Source: Anaerosporobacter sp031551385 (GTDB taxonomy: Bacteria; Bacillota; Clostridia; Lachnospirales; Lachnospiraceae). From it: a stretch of 64,000 nt of DNA. Of this stretch, positions 15,275-23,472 are shown one piece after another. Both the position numbers and the translations under genes were made by a program. The notes under the pieces were generated by a model. The model made no database searches and had not been told where the DNA came from. It saw only the letters and a list, made by a program, of their open reading frames with translations. Location of the stretch: positions 23,539 through 87,538 of the forward strand of contig NZ_JAVBNS010000032.1 in NCBI RefSeq assembly GCF_031551385.1. Direction: 5' to 3'. Numbering within the stretch: the first letter of the stretch is position 1; the number at the start of each line of letters is the position of its first letter.

Positions 15275-17695
15275 TTATGACAAATTATATTTTAAAGCTC
15301 TGATAGAATTAAATATTGCAATCAATGCAACACCAACATCGGCGAAAATTGCTAACCACATAGAACCCATACCAATAGCAAGTAGAACAAGAACAATAGC
15401 TTTGATACCCAGTGATAAAATAATGTTTTCTGTTACAATTTTACGAGTTCGTTTGGCAATTTTAATTGCATCTGCAATTTTTGATGGTTCATCTGTCATA
15501 ATTACGATATCAGCGGCTTCAATGGCTGCATCAGAGCCAACACCACCCATGGCAATACCGATATCAGCTCTAGCAAGCACTGGAGCATCGTTCATTCCAT
15601 CGCCAGTGAAGATGATATTCTTCTTCTTATCTTTCATCTGAAGTAATTCTTCAATTTTGTCTACTTTATCACCTGGCAATAACTCAGAGTAAATGGTATC
15701 AAGACCTAATTCCTTACCAACAATTTCAGCAGAAGCCTTAATATCACCTGTTAACATAACAGTTTGAATTCCAAGTTCGTGTAAGGTAGAAAGTGCTTGT
15801 TTGGAATCTTTTTTTACTTGATCTGAGATAATAAGATAACCAACAAATGTATCGTTAATAGCAACATATACAACACTTCCTAATGTATTAACAGGTGCTT
15901 CATCAAAAGCAATGTTAAACTTTTTCATAAGTTTTGTACTCCCAGCAAAAACAGTTTGTTTTGCGAAAGTAGCACGTATTCCATGACCAGCGATTTCTTC
16001 GTAATTGCTTATCAGATTCGATGCAGAATTTATATTAGCCGCATCCGTAATTGATTTGGCAATCGGATGATTGGAGTAGCTTTCCGCAAGACCAGTTACA
16101 TAAAGCAATTGATTCGATGCAGATTGCAGTTGGTTACTTTCTTCGGCTGAGAGTACATTGGCAAGGGCTGTTTCATTAGCAACATGAATCGTAGTTACTT
16201 CGAATACACCTTGTGTTAATGTTCCTGTCTTATCAAAAACAGCAGTTTCCACAGAGTTTAGTGCTTCAAGGTAATTGCTTCCTTTTACAAGAATTCCATG
16301 TTTGGAAGCACAGCCGATGCCACCAAAGAATCCAAGAGGAATTGATATTACTAAGGCACAAGGACAAGACACAACTAGGAAACCACAAGCACGATAAATC
16401 CATAGTGAGAAATCATACGAGCCAGTAAAAATCGGAGGAAGTACAGCCAACAATAGCGCTAACAAAACAACAACAGGTGTGTAGATTGCAGCAAATTTAG
16501 TAATAAAGTTTTCTGTACTTGATTTACGGTTAGAAGCATTCTCAACGAGGTCCAATACTTTTGCAACTGTTGAATCAGAATATAGTTTGCTAACCTTAAT
16601 AAACAAAGTACCACTTCCATTAATACTTCCACTTAATACAGAATCCCCAGCAGAAGCACTTCGAGGAACAGATTCCCCAGTTAAAGAAGAGGTATCAACA
16701 AACGAAGAACCTTCAATAACTTCACCATCAAGAGGAATTCTCTCGCTTGGTTTTACAATGATAACATCTCCAATCGCTACTTCTTCAGGATCAACAGTTA
16801 CAACGCCAGAAGGAGTTTGTAGATTCGCATAATCAGGTTTTAAGTTCATAACAGACTTTAATTGCTTTCTTGAATTATCAACGACAATGTCTTGAAGAAG
16901 TTCACCAATTTGGAACAAAAGCATAACGGCGAGTGCTTCTGGGTATTGCTTAGTAAAGAAAGCACCAAGTGTAGCAACAAACATTAGGAAATTCTCATCA
17001 AATATCTGACCATGAGAGATATTCTTCACAGAGGTAATAAGAATCTCATAGGATAGAATAAGGTATCCAACAACCAATATAATGAGTCCAAGAGGATTAG
17101 GAATATCAAATACAATCGGAATAAAACCAATAATTGTTCCAATTAGTAGAGTAAGTATCTTTTTCGCTAAAGCCCCTTTCGAGTGGTCACCACCATGCTC
17201 ATGACTGTGAGAATGAGCCGAGCTAGATTTTTCATGGTTATGTTCGTCTTCATGATGATGTTCTTCGCCACAGCCACAATCCTCGTGTTCATGATGCTGC
17301 TCTCCACCACAGCCACAAGCCTCATGTTCATGATGATGATGTTCTCCACCACAGCCGCAAGCCTCGTGTTCATGATGATGATGTTCCCCACCACAATCAC
17401 AAGCCTCATGTTCGTGAGAATGCTCTTCCTCACGGTGAGGAGTGGCAGGTCTTATGTTAGATTGAATAGGCGATACAATCACCTGACTTTCAATATTACT
17501 ACAGATTGTCTGAAGCGTAGGTAGAATCTCATCTAAAAGCTTATCATCCTTAAATGTAACAAATAATTTCTTATTAACAAAATTTATCTGAGCATCCTCA
17601 ACGATATCTAAAGAATTAATTTTCTTCTCCATCTTAGCCGCACAATTAGCACAGCCAAGATTCTCTACATTGAATGTATATTTTTTGGAATTCAT
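15275..17695 (-). CDS. cadA: CadA-type heavy-metal P1B ATPase (Zn/Cd/Pb exporter) with His/Cys-rich repeat linker
   Basis: 806 residues. An N-terminal HMA domain has the metal site GCANCA (14-19). A linker (~94-172) contains about four tandem HEHEACGCGGEHHHH-type units followed by HSHSHEHGGDHSKG. The membrane and ATPase core has TGES (339-342), the ion motif CPC (444-446), the phosphorylated Asp488 in DKTGT, an SYSNHP segment and GDGMNDAP. CPC plus the His/Cys linker points to export of Zn2+, Cd2+ or Pb2+ rather than Cu+. The linker is longer and more regular than usual and may buffer metal. A CadC-like repressor gene lies upstream on the same strand, separated by a palindromic element, so it probably has its own promoter. 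Confidence 0.92.
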   Translation of the reverse strand: MNSKKYTFNVENLGCANCAAKMEKKINSLDIVEDAQINFVNKKLFVTFKDDKLLDEILPTLQTICSNIESQVIVSPIQSNIRPATPHREEEHSHEHEACDCGGEHHHHEHEACGCGGEHHHHEHEACGCGGEQHHEHEDCGCGEEHHHEDEHNHEKSSSAHSHSHEHGGDHSKGALAKKILTLLIGTIIGFIPIVFDIPNPLGLIILVVGYLILSYEILITSVKNISHGQIFDENFLMFVATLGAFFTKQYPEALAVMLLFQIGELLQDIVVDNSRKQLKSVMNLKPDYANLQTPSGVVTVDPEEVAIGDVIIVKPSERIPLDGEVIEGSSFVDTSSLTGESVPRSASAGDSVLSGSINGSGTLFIKVSKLYSDSTVAKVLDLVENASNRKSSTENFITKFAAIYTPVVVLLALLLAVLPPIFTGSYDFSLWIYRACGFLVVSCPCALVISIPLGFFGGIGCASKHGILVKGSNYLEALNSVETAVFDKTGTLTQGVFEVTTIHVANETALANVLSAEESNQLQSASNQLLYVTGLAESYSNHPIAKSITDAANINSASNLISNYEEIAGHGIRATFAKQTVFAGSTKLMKKFNIAFDEAPVNTLGSVVYVAINDTFVGYLIISDQVKKDSKQALSTLHELGIQTVMLTGDIKASAEIVGKELGLDTIYSELLPGDKVDKIEELLQMKDKKKNIIFTGDGMNDAPVLARADIGIAMGGVGSDAAIEAADIVIMTDEPSKIADAIKIAKRTRKIVTENIILSLGIKAIVLVLLAIGMGSMWLAIFADVGVALIAIFNSIRALKYNLS
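17246..17416 (-). repeat. In-frame tandem repeat encoding the metal-binding linker of CadA
   Basis: About four direct repeats of 42-45 bases, each coding for HEHEA(C)(G/D)CGGEHHHH-like units. Length polymorphism by slippage would stay in frame. Confidence 0.85.
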
Positions 17696-17930
17696 AATAG
17701 TAAGCCCCTTTCTATATTGTCTTGTATAGGTATGTAATTGCGAAAATGTGATTTATAGTTTCTGAATTTGGGTTATAGTATATTAATAAAAAAATTAAGT
17801 GTATTGAGCGTCTTACAATTAATGAGTGAAATTCAGGTGGCAAAAGGTTAATAATAACCTCAACAAAAATACTGGGTAATATTTATTCAATCATCAAAGT
17901 TACTCGCATTTGTATGCCAGTAAAGTAGAC

Positions 17931-18211
17931 GTGCAAAACTTCGATACCTATCCTTGCTTATTCACTGGCGTTCTCTAATAAAAAAACGATAGCGAAACAC
18001 CTATAGTACTTCTTAGTGTGTACATCTATAACCTAGGAAGGCGAGGCATGGACGCCGAGCCAGCCTGAGCTGAGGCAGGATGCCGAATCGAGGGCGTTTC
18101 CGTAACTTTTCAATATCTGTCTGTACACACTTAGAAGTTCTTAGGCGTGTAGCGTGTTTTGTGTTAGAGAACGCCAGCGAATAAGCCTCGAAAACCTACA
18201 AAGTTTTGCAC
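17931..18211 (+). repeat. Palindromic element, copy 2 (about 281 bp)
   Basis: Outer arms GTGCAAAACTT (17931-17941) and AAGTTTTGCAC (18201-18211). Copy-specific paired blocks follow: CTTATTC/GAATAAG (17955-17961, 18179-18185), GGCGTTCTCTAA/TTAGAGAACGCC (17967-17978, 18164-18175) and GTGTGTAC/GTACACAC (18016-18023, 18123-18130). The GC-rich core GGAAGGCGAGGC...CAGCCTGAGCTGAGGCAGG is in the same orientation as copy 1. The element ends 13 bases from the stop of the ArsR gene. The rest of the gap 17696-18224 is AT-rich and should hold the cadA promoter, which I cannot pinpoint. Confidence 0.9.
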
Positions 18212-18224
18212 CGCACTATCTTTA

Positions 18225-18587
18225 TCACTCAAGGACATGTGAAAGACCTTGATCGAAGATTCGTTTTACGTGTTCATCGGCTAAAGAGTAGAACACGGTT
18301 TTTCCAGCTTTGCGATTCTTAACAAGCTTAGCTGTTTTGAGAACGCGGAGCTGATGGGAAATTGCAGATTGTGTCATGCCAAGAAGTTCTGCAATATCGC
18401 ATACACACATTTCGGATTCGAAAAGTGCACATAGGATTTTAATTCGTGTAGTATCACCAAAAATCTTAAAAAGTTCGGCAAGGTCGTATAAAATTTCCTC
18501 GTCGGGCATAATAGATTTAACAGAAGTTAAAAGCTCTTCGTGTACACAATCACAAGAGCAAGTTTCAGCGTGTTTTGTATCGATCAT
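18225..18587 (-). CDS. ArsR/SmtB-family metal-responsive repressor (CadC-like)
   Basis: 120 residues, winged-helix ArsR fold. An N-terminal Cys cluster ETCSCDC and the recognition-helix region SEMCVCDIAELLGMTQSAISHQLRVL match the thiolate sensor site of CadC. The C-terminal DEHVKRIFDQGLSHVLE fits the alpha-5 metal site of SmtB/CzrA-type sensors. It should repress until Cd2+, Pb2+ or Zn2+ binds. A perfect TTGACA-17-TATAAT promoter with an imperfect palindrome just downstream supports autoregulation. It lies upstream of cadA on the same strand, with a palindromic element between, and the regulated target is inferred from that. Confidence 0.9.
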   Translation of the reverse strand: MIDTKHAETCSCDCVHEELLTSVKSIMPDEEILYDLAELFKIFGDTTRIKILCALFESEMCVCDIAELLGMTQSAISHQLRVLKTAKLVKNRKAGKTVFYSLADEHVKRIFDQGLSHVLE

Positions 18588-18628
18588 AGATATCTCTCCT
18601 TATATGTAAAATGTGTGACTAAGTAAAC

Positions 18629-18648
18629 ATATGAATAACTGTTCATAT
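18629..18648. promoter_or_regulatory. CadC/SmtB-type operator of the ArsR gene
   Basis: ATATGAATAACTGTTCATAT has half-sites ATATGAA and TTCATAT around six bases. This is close to the known ArsR-family metal-sensor operator pattern (ATATGAACA...TGTTCATAT). It lies just downstream of the -10 box. Confidence 0.75.
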
Positions 18649-18652
18649 AACG

Positions 18653-18681
18653 ATTATAAGATATAAAAAAGCATTTGTCAA
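18653..18681 (-). promoter_or_regulatory. Consensus promoter of the ArsR gene
   Basis: On the minus strand TTGACA (plus 18676-18681), 17 bases, TATAAT (plus 18653-18658); both perfect. It diverges from the TetR promoter with about 15 bases between their -35 boxes. Confidence 0.85.
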
Positions 18682-18696
18682 CACAAATTATCCCTA

Positions 18697-18725
18697 TTGA
18701 CAGTTTGTATACCGATTGGTATACT
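18697..18725 (+). promoter_or_regulatory. TetR gene promoter overlapped by a palindromic operator
   Basis: TTGACA (18697-18702), 17 bases, TATACT (18720-18725). GTATACCGATTGGTATAC (18707-18724) is a perfect palindrome with a four-base centre covering the spacer and -10. Binding there would block the promoter, the usual TetR-family autorepression layout. Confidence 0.8.
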
Positions 18726-18755
18726 GGATTTAATAAGGAATATTGGAGGTGTGCG

Positions 18756-19352
18756 GTGGAACAATTACAAGAGATGGATAACAGAGAAAAGATATTAGAA
18801 TGTGCGTTAAGTCTGTTTTATCAGAAAGGATACGATGCAGTAGGGGTACAAGAAATTGTTACGTTAGCAGGAATAACAAAGCCAACTATGTACTACTATT
18901 TTAAAAGTAAGTATGGTTTACTGGAAGCACTTTTACAGGAACGCTGTTGCAAGATAAATGAGCAGTTGCGTGAAGCAGCGTATTATAATGGAGATTTGGT
19001 GCATACACTAGAACAGTATGCAAAAACAATGTTCACCATAGCGGAATCCGATATTCGATTTTATTACCTTATCCTATCTTTGTTCTATTCTGCAAGGGAA
19101 AATGAAACATATAAAGCAATTAGCCCATATATGAAAGAGCAATTTGCTATAATACGAGGAATTTTTGAACATGCAGCAGGATATCTAGGTAATATGAACG
19201 GAAGACAAGAACAATTTGCAGTAGGTTTTTCGGGTATATTAAACAACTATATACTTGTATATTTTGAAAGAGAGCATGCAGCAGGTAGATTTGTTAATGA
19301 TAGAGCAATCTATTCTCTTGTTCATCAATTTATGTATGGAATTGTAGTGTAG
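18756..19352 (+). CDS. TetR/AcrR-family transcriptional regulator
   Basis: About 198 residues from GTG at 18756, chosen because GGAGGTG (18745-18751) stands just upstream and the longer alternative would place the promoter inside the gene. The N-terminal helix-turn-helix reads NREKILECALSLFYQKGYDAVGVQEIVTLAGITKPTMYYYFKSK, split as the standard TetR pattern. The C-terminal ~130 residues are the ligand-binding and dimer part with no recognisable specificity. A perfect palindrome over its promoter suggests autorepression. It lies upstream of a GH13 gene on the same strand with about 100 bases between; whether it controls that gene is unknown. Confidence 0.88.
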   Translation: MEQLQEMDNREKILECALSLFYQKGYDAVGVQEIVTLAGITKPTMYYYFKSKYGLLEALLQERCCKINEQLREAAYYNGDLVHTLEQYAKTMFTIAESDIRFYYLILSLFYSARENETYKAISPYMKEQFAIIRGIFEHAAGYLGNMNGRQEQFAVGFSGILNNYILVYFEREHAAGRFVNDRAIYSLVHQFMYGIVV

Positions 19353-19455
19353 GTAGCAACCGATTGGATAGAGTGGCTTATAAATGTTGCAAAGCGGTTT
19401 TACGTCACTGGTCACGAAGCGAACAGTAACATTTTCACAGAAGGGAATGATTGAT

Positions 19456-20823
19456 ATGACAGCAAAATGGTATGATAAGGCGGTTTTTTATCACATATAT
19501 CCACTTGGTCTTTGTGGAGCAGAGAAATTAAATGATGGAATTACAACAACACATAGGATGGAAGAGTTGGAAGAGTGGATACCCCATATGGTGAAGATAG
19601 GATGTAATGCGGTATATATTGGTCCGTTATTTGAATCGGTAGGACACGGCTATGAGACAACAGACTATCGGCAAGTTGATCGCAGATTAGGAGACAACGA
19701 TGATTTTATTCGTTTTGTTAAACTATGTCATGAAGCTGATATTAAAGTTGTAGTAGATGGTGTCTTTAATCATACAGGAAGAGAATTTTTTGCATTTAAG
19801 GACATACAAGAGAAAAGAGAGGGATCAAAGTATCGTGATTGGTATTGTAATGTAAACTTTGGTTCTAATACAGAATATAATGATGGATTTTCATATGATG
19901 GATGGCGAGGATACCAATTGCTTGTTAGATTAAATCAGAGAAATCCAGAAGTAAAACAATATATATTTGATGTAATACAGTACTGGGTCGATGAATTCAA
20001 TATTGATGGAATTCGTTTGGATTGCGCGGATGTACTTGATTTTGATTTTATGAAAGAGATGCGAACATTCTGCAATACAGTGAAGGAAGATTTCTGGTTA
20101 ATGGGAGAAGTAATTCATGGTGATTACAGTAGATGGGTTAACAATGAGACATTGCATAGCGTAACAGATTATGAACTTCACAAAGGACTGTATTCTGGAC
20201 ATAATGACCACAACTACTTTGAGATTGCGCATACAGTAAAACGATTGTTTGATTCAAATGGTGGAATTGTTAAGAATGCGAATCTATATAGTTTCTTAGA
20301 CAATCATGACGTAGATAGAATTTATAATAAACTAGTAAACAAAGCACATCTGATACCAGTACATTTCTTACTATATACATTACCAGGAATTCCATCGATT
20401 TATTATGGTTCTGAGTTTGGAATAGAAGGTAGGAAAGAGAACAATTCTGATGATGGAGTACGTCCAAGATTGGTATTATCGGATTATATAGACGAGCCGA
20501 GTAAGAATGAATATAAGGAATTAACGAAACTACTTGCGTTATTAGCGGGAATAAGAAAGAGTAGTCAAGCTTTACAACAAGGAATGTATAAGGAACTCGC
20601 TCTTACAAATCGACAGTATGCGTTTGCAAGAATTGACAGGGAAGATGTAGTAGTAACTGCAGTTAATAATGATGATAACGAAGCGACAATGAGTATTTCA
20701 ATACCAGTGGCTTGCGATAAAGTAACGGATGTACTGACAGGAGAAGAATACCTAGTTGAGAATGGAAAATTGAATATCGTACTTCCAGCCAACAATGGAT
20801 TGGTATTACAGTGTGTGAAGTAG
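19456..20823 (+). CDS. Intracellular GH13 alpha-glucan-acting enzyme (amylase/maltodextrin glucosidase-like)
   Basis: About 455 residues from ATG at 19456 (AGAAGGG ten bases upstream). An earlier in-frame ATG at 19384 would add 24 residues without family character. There is no signal peptide. GH13 signatures: VVVDGVFNHTG (98-108), nucleophile Asp189 (GIRLDCADV), acid/base Glu218 (LMGEVIHG) and Asp285 (LDNHDVDR). The size and N-terminus (WYDKAVFYHIYPLGLCG) fit a small cytosolic maltodextrin-hydrolysing or transferring enzyme rather than a starch-secreted amylase. Exact specificity is unclear. It is followed after 49 bases by glgB, with GGGGATG between, so the two are probably co-transcribed for glucan turnover. 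Confidence 0.88.
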   Translation: MTAKWYDKAVFYHIYPLGLCGAEKLNDGITTTHRMEELEEWIPHMVKIGCNAVYIGPLFESVGHGYETTDYRQVDRRLGDNDDFIRFVKLCHEADIKVVVDGVFNHTGREFFAFKDIQEKREGSKYRDWYCNVNFGSNTEYNDGFSYDGWRGYQLLVRLNQRNPEVKQYIFDVIQYWVDEFNIDGIRLDCADVLDFDFMKEMRTFCNTVKEDFWLMGEVIHGDYSRWVNNETLHSVTDYELHKGLYSGHNDHNYFEIAHTVKRLFDSNGGIVKNANLYSFLDNHDVDRIYNKLVNKAHLIPVHFLLYTLPGIPSIYYGSEFGIEGRKENNSDDGVRPRLVLSDYIDEPSKNEYKELTKLLALLAGIRKSSQALQQGMYKELALTNRQYAFARIDREDVVVTAVNNDDNEATMSISIPVACDKVTDVLTGEEYLVENGKLNIVLPANNGLVLQCVK

Positions 20824-20872
20824 AAAGACTATAGTAGTATTAAAAAAGAATAAAAAAGGGGATGTTTACACA

Positions 20873-23089
20873 ATGCTTGAGAAGATAAGTAAGTACATTA
20901 ATCCGATTCAACTACAAGAGCTCTATAAGGAAATCAACAATTGTCCACATAAATTATTGGGAGAACATAAAGTAAAAGAAGGACAGTTGTTTGTTACATT
21001 CCGTATCCATGCGAAGGAAGTAGCAATTATAGATAAAGAAACCGGTGTAGAATATCCTATGTTGCCGTATGAAGATAAAGGGTTATATGTCGCCTTGAAT
21101 AAAGGAAAAGCCATTAAATCATATGAGATACAAACAAAATATATTGATAATACGACAGTTACGATTGCAGACCCATACTCGTTTGATTCTCAAATCGGTG
21201 ATTTGGATACCCATCTTTTCAGCCATGGAACACATTATGAGATATATAAGAAGTTTGGTGCGCATGAGATGACAATTGATGGTGTGAGAGGGATACATTT
21301 TGCGGTATGGGCACCGAATGCTAGAAAGATTAGTGTTGTAGGCGACTTTAACTGTTGGGATGGAAGATTACATCCAATGCGAATGCTAGAAAACTCAGGT
21401 ATACATGAGCTGTTTATCCCAGGGGTAGAGATTGGAGCTGTCTACAAATATCAAATAAGGACTAGAGATGATAAGGTATTACTTAAGTCAGACCCTTACG
21501 CGAATTCTTCGGAACTTAGACCAAAGAACGCCTCTGTTGTAGCAGATTTAACAAATTACAAATGGGAAGATAAAGCATGGCAGAAAAAGAAAGAGAATAG
21601 GAATCGTGATTCCTTAAGAAAAGACCCGATATCAATCTATGAGATGCATCTAGGTTCTTGGAGAAAACATAACGATGGAACGGAAGACGGATTCTATAAT
21701 TACCGTGAGTTAGCAGTGGAAGTAGCAGATTATGTAGCGGATATGGGCTATACTCATGTTGAACTGTTAGGAATAGCAGAGCATCCATTCGATGGGTCAT
21801 GGGGTTATCAAGTAACAGGATACTATGCGCCAACGAGAAGATATGGTACGCCAGAAGACTTCATGTTCTTTGTAGATTATCTTCACAGAAAAGGAATTGG
21901 AGTAATTCTTGATTGGGTACCTGCACATTTTCCAAAAGATGAGTTTGCTCTTGGGAGATTTGATGGAGAACCAGTATATGAACACCCAAATCCTAAGATG
22001 GGAGAACATGCGGAATGGGGAACCTATATATTCAATTATTTTAAAAAAGAAGTTATTAATTTCTTGCTTGCAAATGCATTGTTCTGGTTAAATGAATTTC
22101 ATATAGATGGATTGCGTGTAGATGCAGTAGCTTCCATGCTATATCTTGATTATGGAAAGAAAGACGGCGAATGGATAGCAAATAAAAATGGTGGCAGAGA
22201 GAATTTAGATGCCGTAGAATTCTTCCGTCATATGAATGCAATTATTCAGGAAAAGTTACCTTGGGCAATGATGATTGCAGAGGAGTCTACCTCTTGGGCT
22301 GGAGTTACTGCACCAGCGAGTATGAATGGTCTTGGCTTTCTATACAAGTGGAATATGGGTTGGATGAATGACTTCTTAGAATACATGAAATTAGACCCTT
22401 ACTTTAGACAATTTAATCATCATAAATTAACATTTAGTTTGGTGTATGCGCACAGTGAGAATTTCATACAAGTATTGTCACATGATGAAGTAGTACATGG
22501 AAAAGGTTCTATGATACAGAAGATGCCAGGAGAGTATGATGAGAAATTCTCAAATCTACGTGTAGCATATGGATTTATGTATGCACATCCAGGAAAGAAG
22601 TTATTATTTATGGGACAAGAGTTTGCGCAATGGCAAGAATGGAGTGAAGCAAGAAGCCTTGACTGGGGAATACTTGAATACGAAAGACATGCACAGATGC
22701 AAACATATATGAAAGCGTTAAATCATCTTTATAAAAAATATAATGCATTTTATGCAAATGATTGTGAAACGACTGGATTTGAATGGATGGACTGTTCGCA
22801 TTCAGAGTTAAGTATCATTGCATTCACAAGAAGAGCAACAACAAAGAAAAACCAACTTTTAATTGTTTGTAATTTTACACCTGTAGATCGTGAAAAATAT
22901 GAAATAGGTGTTCCTGCATCAGGAACATATACACAAATTTTCAACTCAGATGCTGTGGAGTTTGGTGGAAATGGGAATGGTATTGTAACTTCTGTCAAAG
23001 CGAAAGCAGAGAAGTATGCTAATCAGCCATACAAGATACAGATAGAGGTTCCAGGGCTGTCATTTATGGCATTTCGCTATAATGAATAA
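20873..23089 (+). CDS. glgB: 1,4-alpha-glucan branching enzyme
   Basis: 738 residues, GH13_9 type. A first beta module (N1, residues 1-120) precedes a CBM48 domain (about 130-225, GIHFAVWAPNARKISVVGDFNCW). The catalytic barrel has Asp417 (GLRVDAVASM), Glu470 (MIAEESTSW) and Asp538 (LSHDEVVHGK), and a C-terminal beta domain follows. It introduces alpha-1,6 branches in glycogen in the cytosol. No glgC, glgD or glgA is in this window. It follows the GH13 gene in a likely operon. No clear terminator is seen after it; the next ~120 bases are featureless AT-rich DNA before a new promoter. Confidence 0.95.
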   Translation: MLEKISKYINPIQLQELYKEINNCPHKLLGEHKVKEGQLFVTFRIHAKEVAIIDKETGVEYPMLPYEDKGLYVALNKGKAIKSYEIQTKYIDNTTVTIADPYSFDSQIGDLDTHLFSHGTHYEIYKKFGAHEMTIDGVRGIHFAVWAPNARKISVVGDFNCWDGRLHPMRMLENSGIHELFIPGVEIGAVYKYQIRTRDDKVLLKSDPYANSSELRPKNASVVADLTNYKWEDKAWQKKKENRNRDSLRKDPISIYEMHLGSWRKHNDGTEDGFYNYRELAVEVADYVADMGYTHVELLGIAEHPFDGSWGYQVTGYYAPTRRYGTPEDFMFFVDYLHRKGIGVILDWVPAHFPKDEFALGRFDGEPVYEHPNPKMGEHAEWGTYIFNYFKKEVINFLLANALFWLNEFHIDGLRVDAVASMLYLDYGKKDGEWIANKNGGRENLDAVEFFRHMNAIIQEKLPWAMMIAEESTSWAGVTAPASMNGLGFLYKWNMGWMNDFLEYMKLDPYFRQFNHHKLTFSLVYAHSENFIQVLSHDEVVHGKGSMIQKMPGEYDEKFSNLRVAYGFMYAHPGKKLLFMGQEFAQWQEWSEARSLDWGILEYERHAQMQTYMKALNHLYKKYNAFYANDCETTGFEWMDCSHSELSIIAFTRRATTKKNQLLIVCNFTPVDREKYEIGVPASGTYTQIFNSDAVEFGGNGNGIVTSVKAKAEKYANQPYKIQIEVPGLSFMAFRYNE

Positions 23090-23216
23090 CTTGAAGGCTG
23101 TAGTTCAGAATGGTTATAAAGTGCACTAATATAGTGTACATATATAAAGAAAAAAGTGTAAATAATCAAGTTGTATCGAATAACTCACAAATAATTAATT
23201 AAAAAGACCATATCTA

Positions 23217-23245
23217 TTGACAAATCTCACAAAACGTGTTACTAT
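23217..23245 (+). promoter_or_regulatory. Promoter of a short leader RNA before the flagellin locus
   Basis: TTGACA (23217-23222), 17 bases, TACTAT (23240-23245). The transcript would start near 23252 and meet a strong terminator at 23325-23390. Confidence 0.7.
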
Positions 23246-23251
23246 AAAAAA

Positions 23252-23392
23252 GGTCGTTGAACAGTAAAATGACTAGAGGATTTGTTGACGTTGGGGAACG
23301 CAGAGAGGGCAAAGACTATAATGAAATAGGACTTATTAAAACGTACGCTTGTGGCGGGTGTACCTTTTTAATAAGTCCTATTACTTTTTTGT
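23252..23392 (+). ncRNA. Short terminated leader RNA / riboswitch-like element (unidentified)
   Basis: A promoter and a strong terminator bracket about 140 bases with no reading frame. The 5' part contains CGTTGGGGAACG (hairpin), then GCAGAGAGGGCAAAGAC. GAGGGCAAA is faintly like a piece of the c-di-GMP-I aptamer, but the rest does not match that consensus. It could be a riboswitch for the flagellar genes downstream or an independent small RNA. I do not recognise the class. Confidence 0.45.
23325..23392 (+). terminator. Strong terminator of the leader RNA
   Basis: AATAGGACTTATTAAAA (23325-23341) pairs with TTTTAATAAGTCCTATT (23366-23382), followed by ACTTTTTTG. The loop carries a GTAC/GTAC mini-stem. 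Confidence 0.85.
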
Positions 23393-23404
23393 TCTAAAAT
23401 AACT

Positions 23405-23432
23405 TAAGTTTTTAAGAGCTATGGTCGAAATA
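23405..23432 (+). promoter_or_regulatory. Possible sigma-28 (flagellar) promoter
   Basis: TAAG, 16 bases, TCGAAATA. This resembles the sigma-D/sigma-28 pattern TAAA-N15-CCGATAT with mismatches. It sits 41 bases before the start of the flagella-associated gene, downstream of the leader terminator. Confidence 0.35.
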
Positions 23433-23472
23433 CATTATAGTGAAACTATACATAAAGAGGTGAGTGAAATCA

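Noticed and set aside
15275..17695. Copper-transporting ATPase (CopA)
   Set aside because: CPC is shared, but the His/Cys-rich linker and the neighbouring CadC-like regulator favour Zn/Cd/Pb export.
23252..23392. c-di-GMP-I (GEMM) riboswitch
   Set aside because: Only a short fragment resembles the aptamer. The second conserved half (ACGCAAAGCC and the tetraloop receptor region) is absent, so I leave it unidentified.
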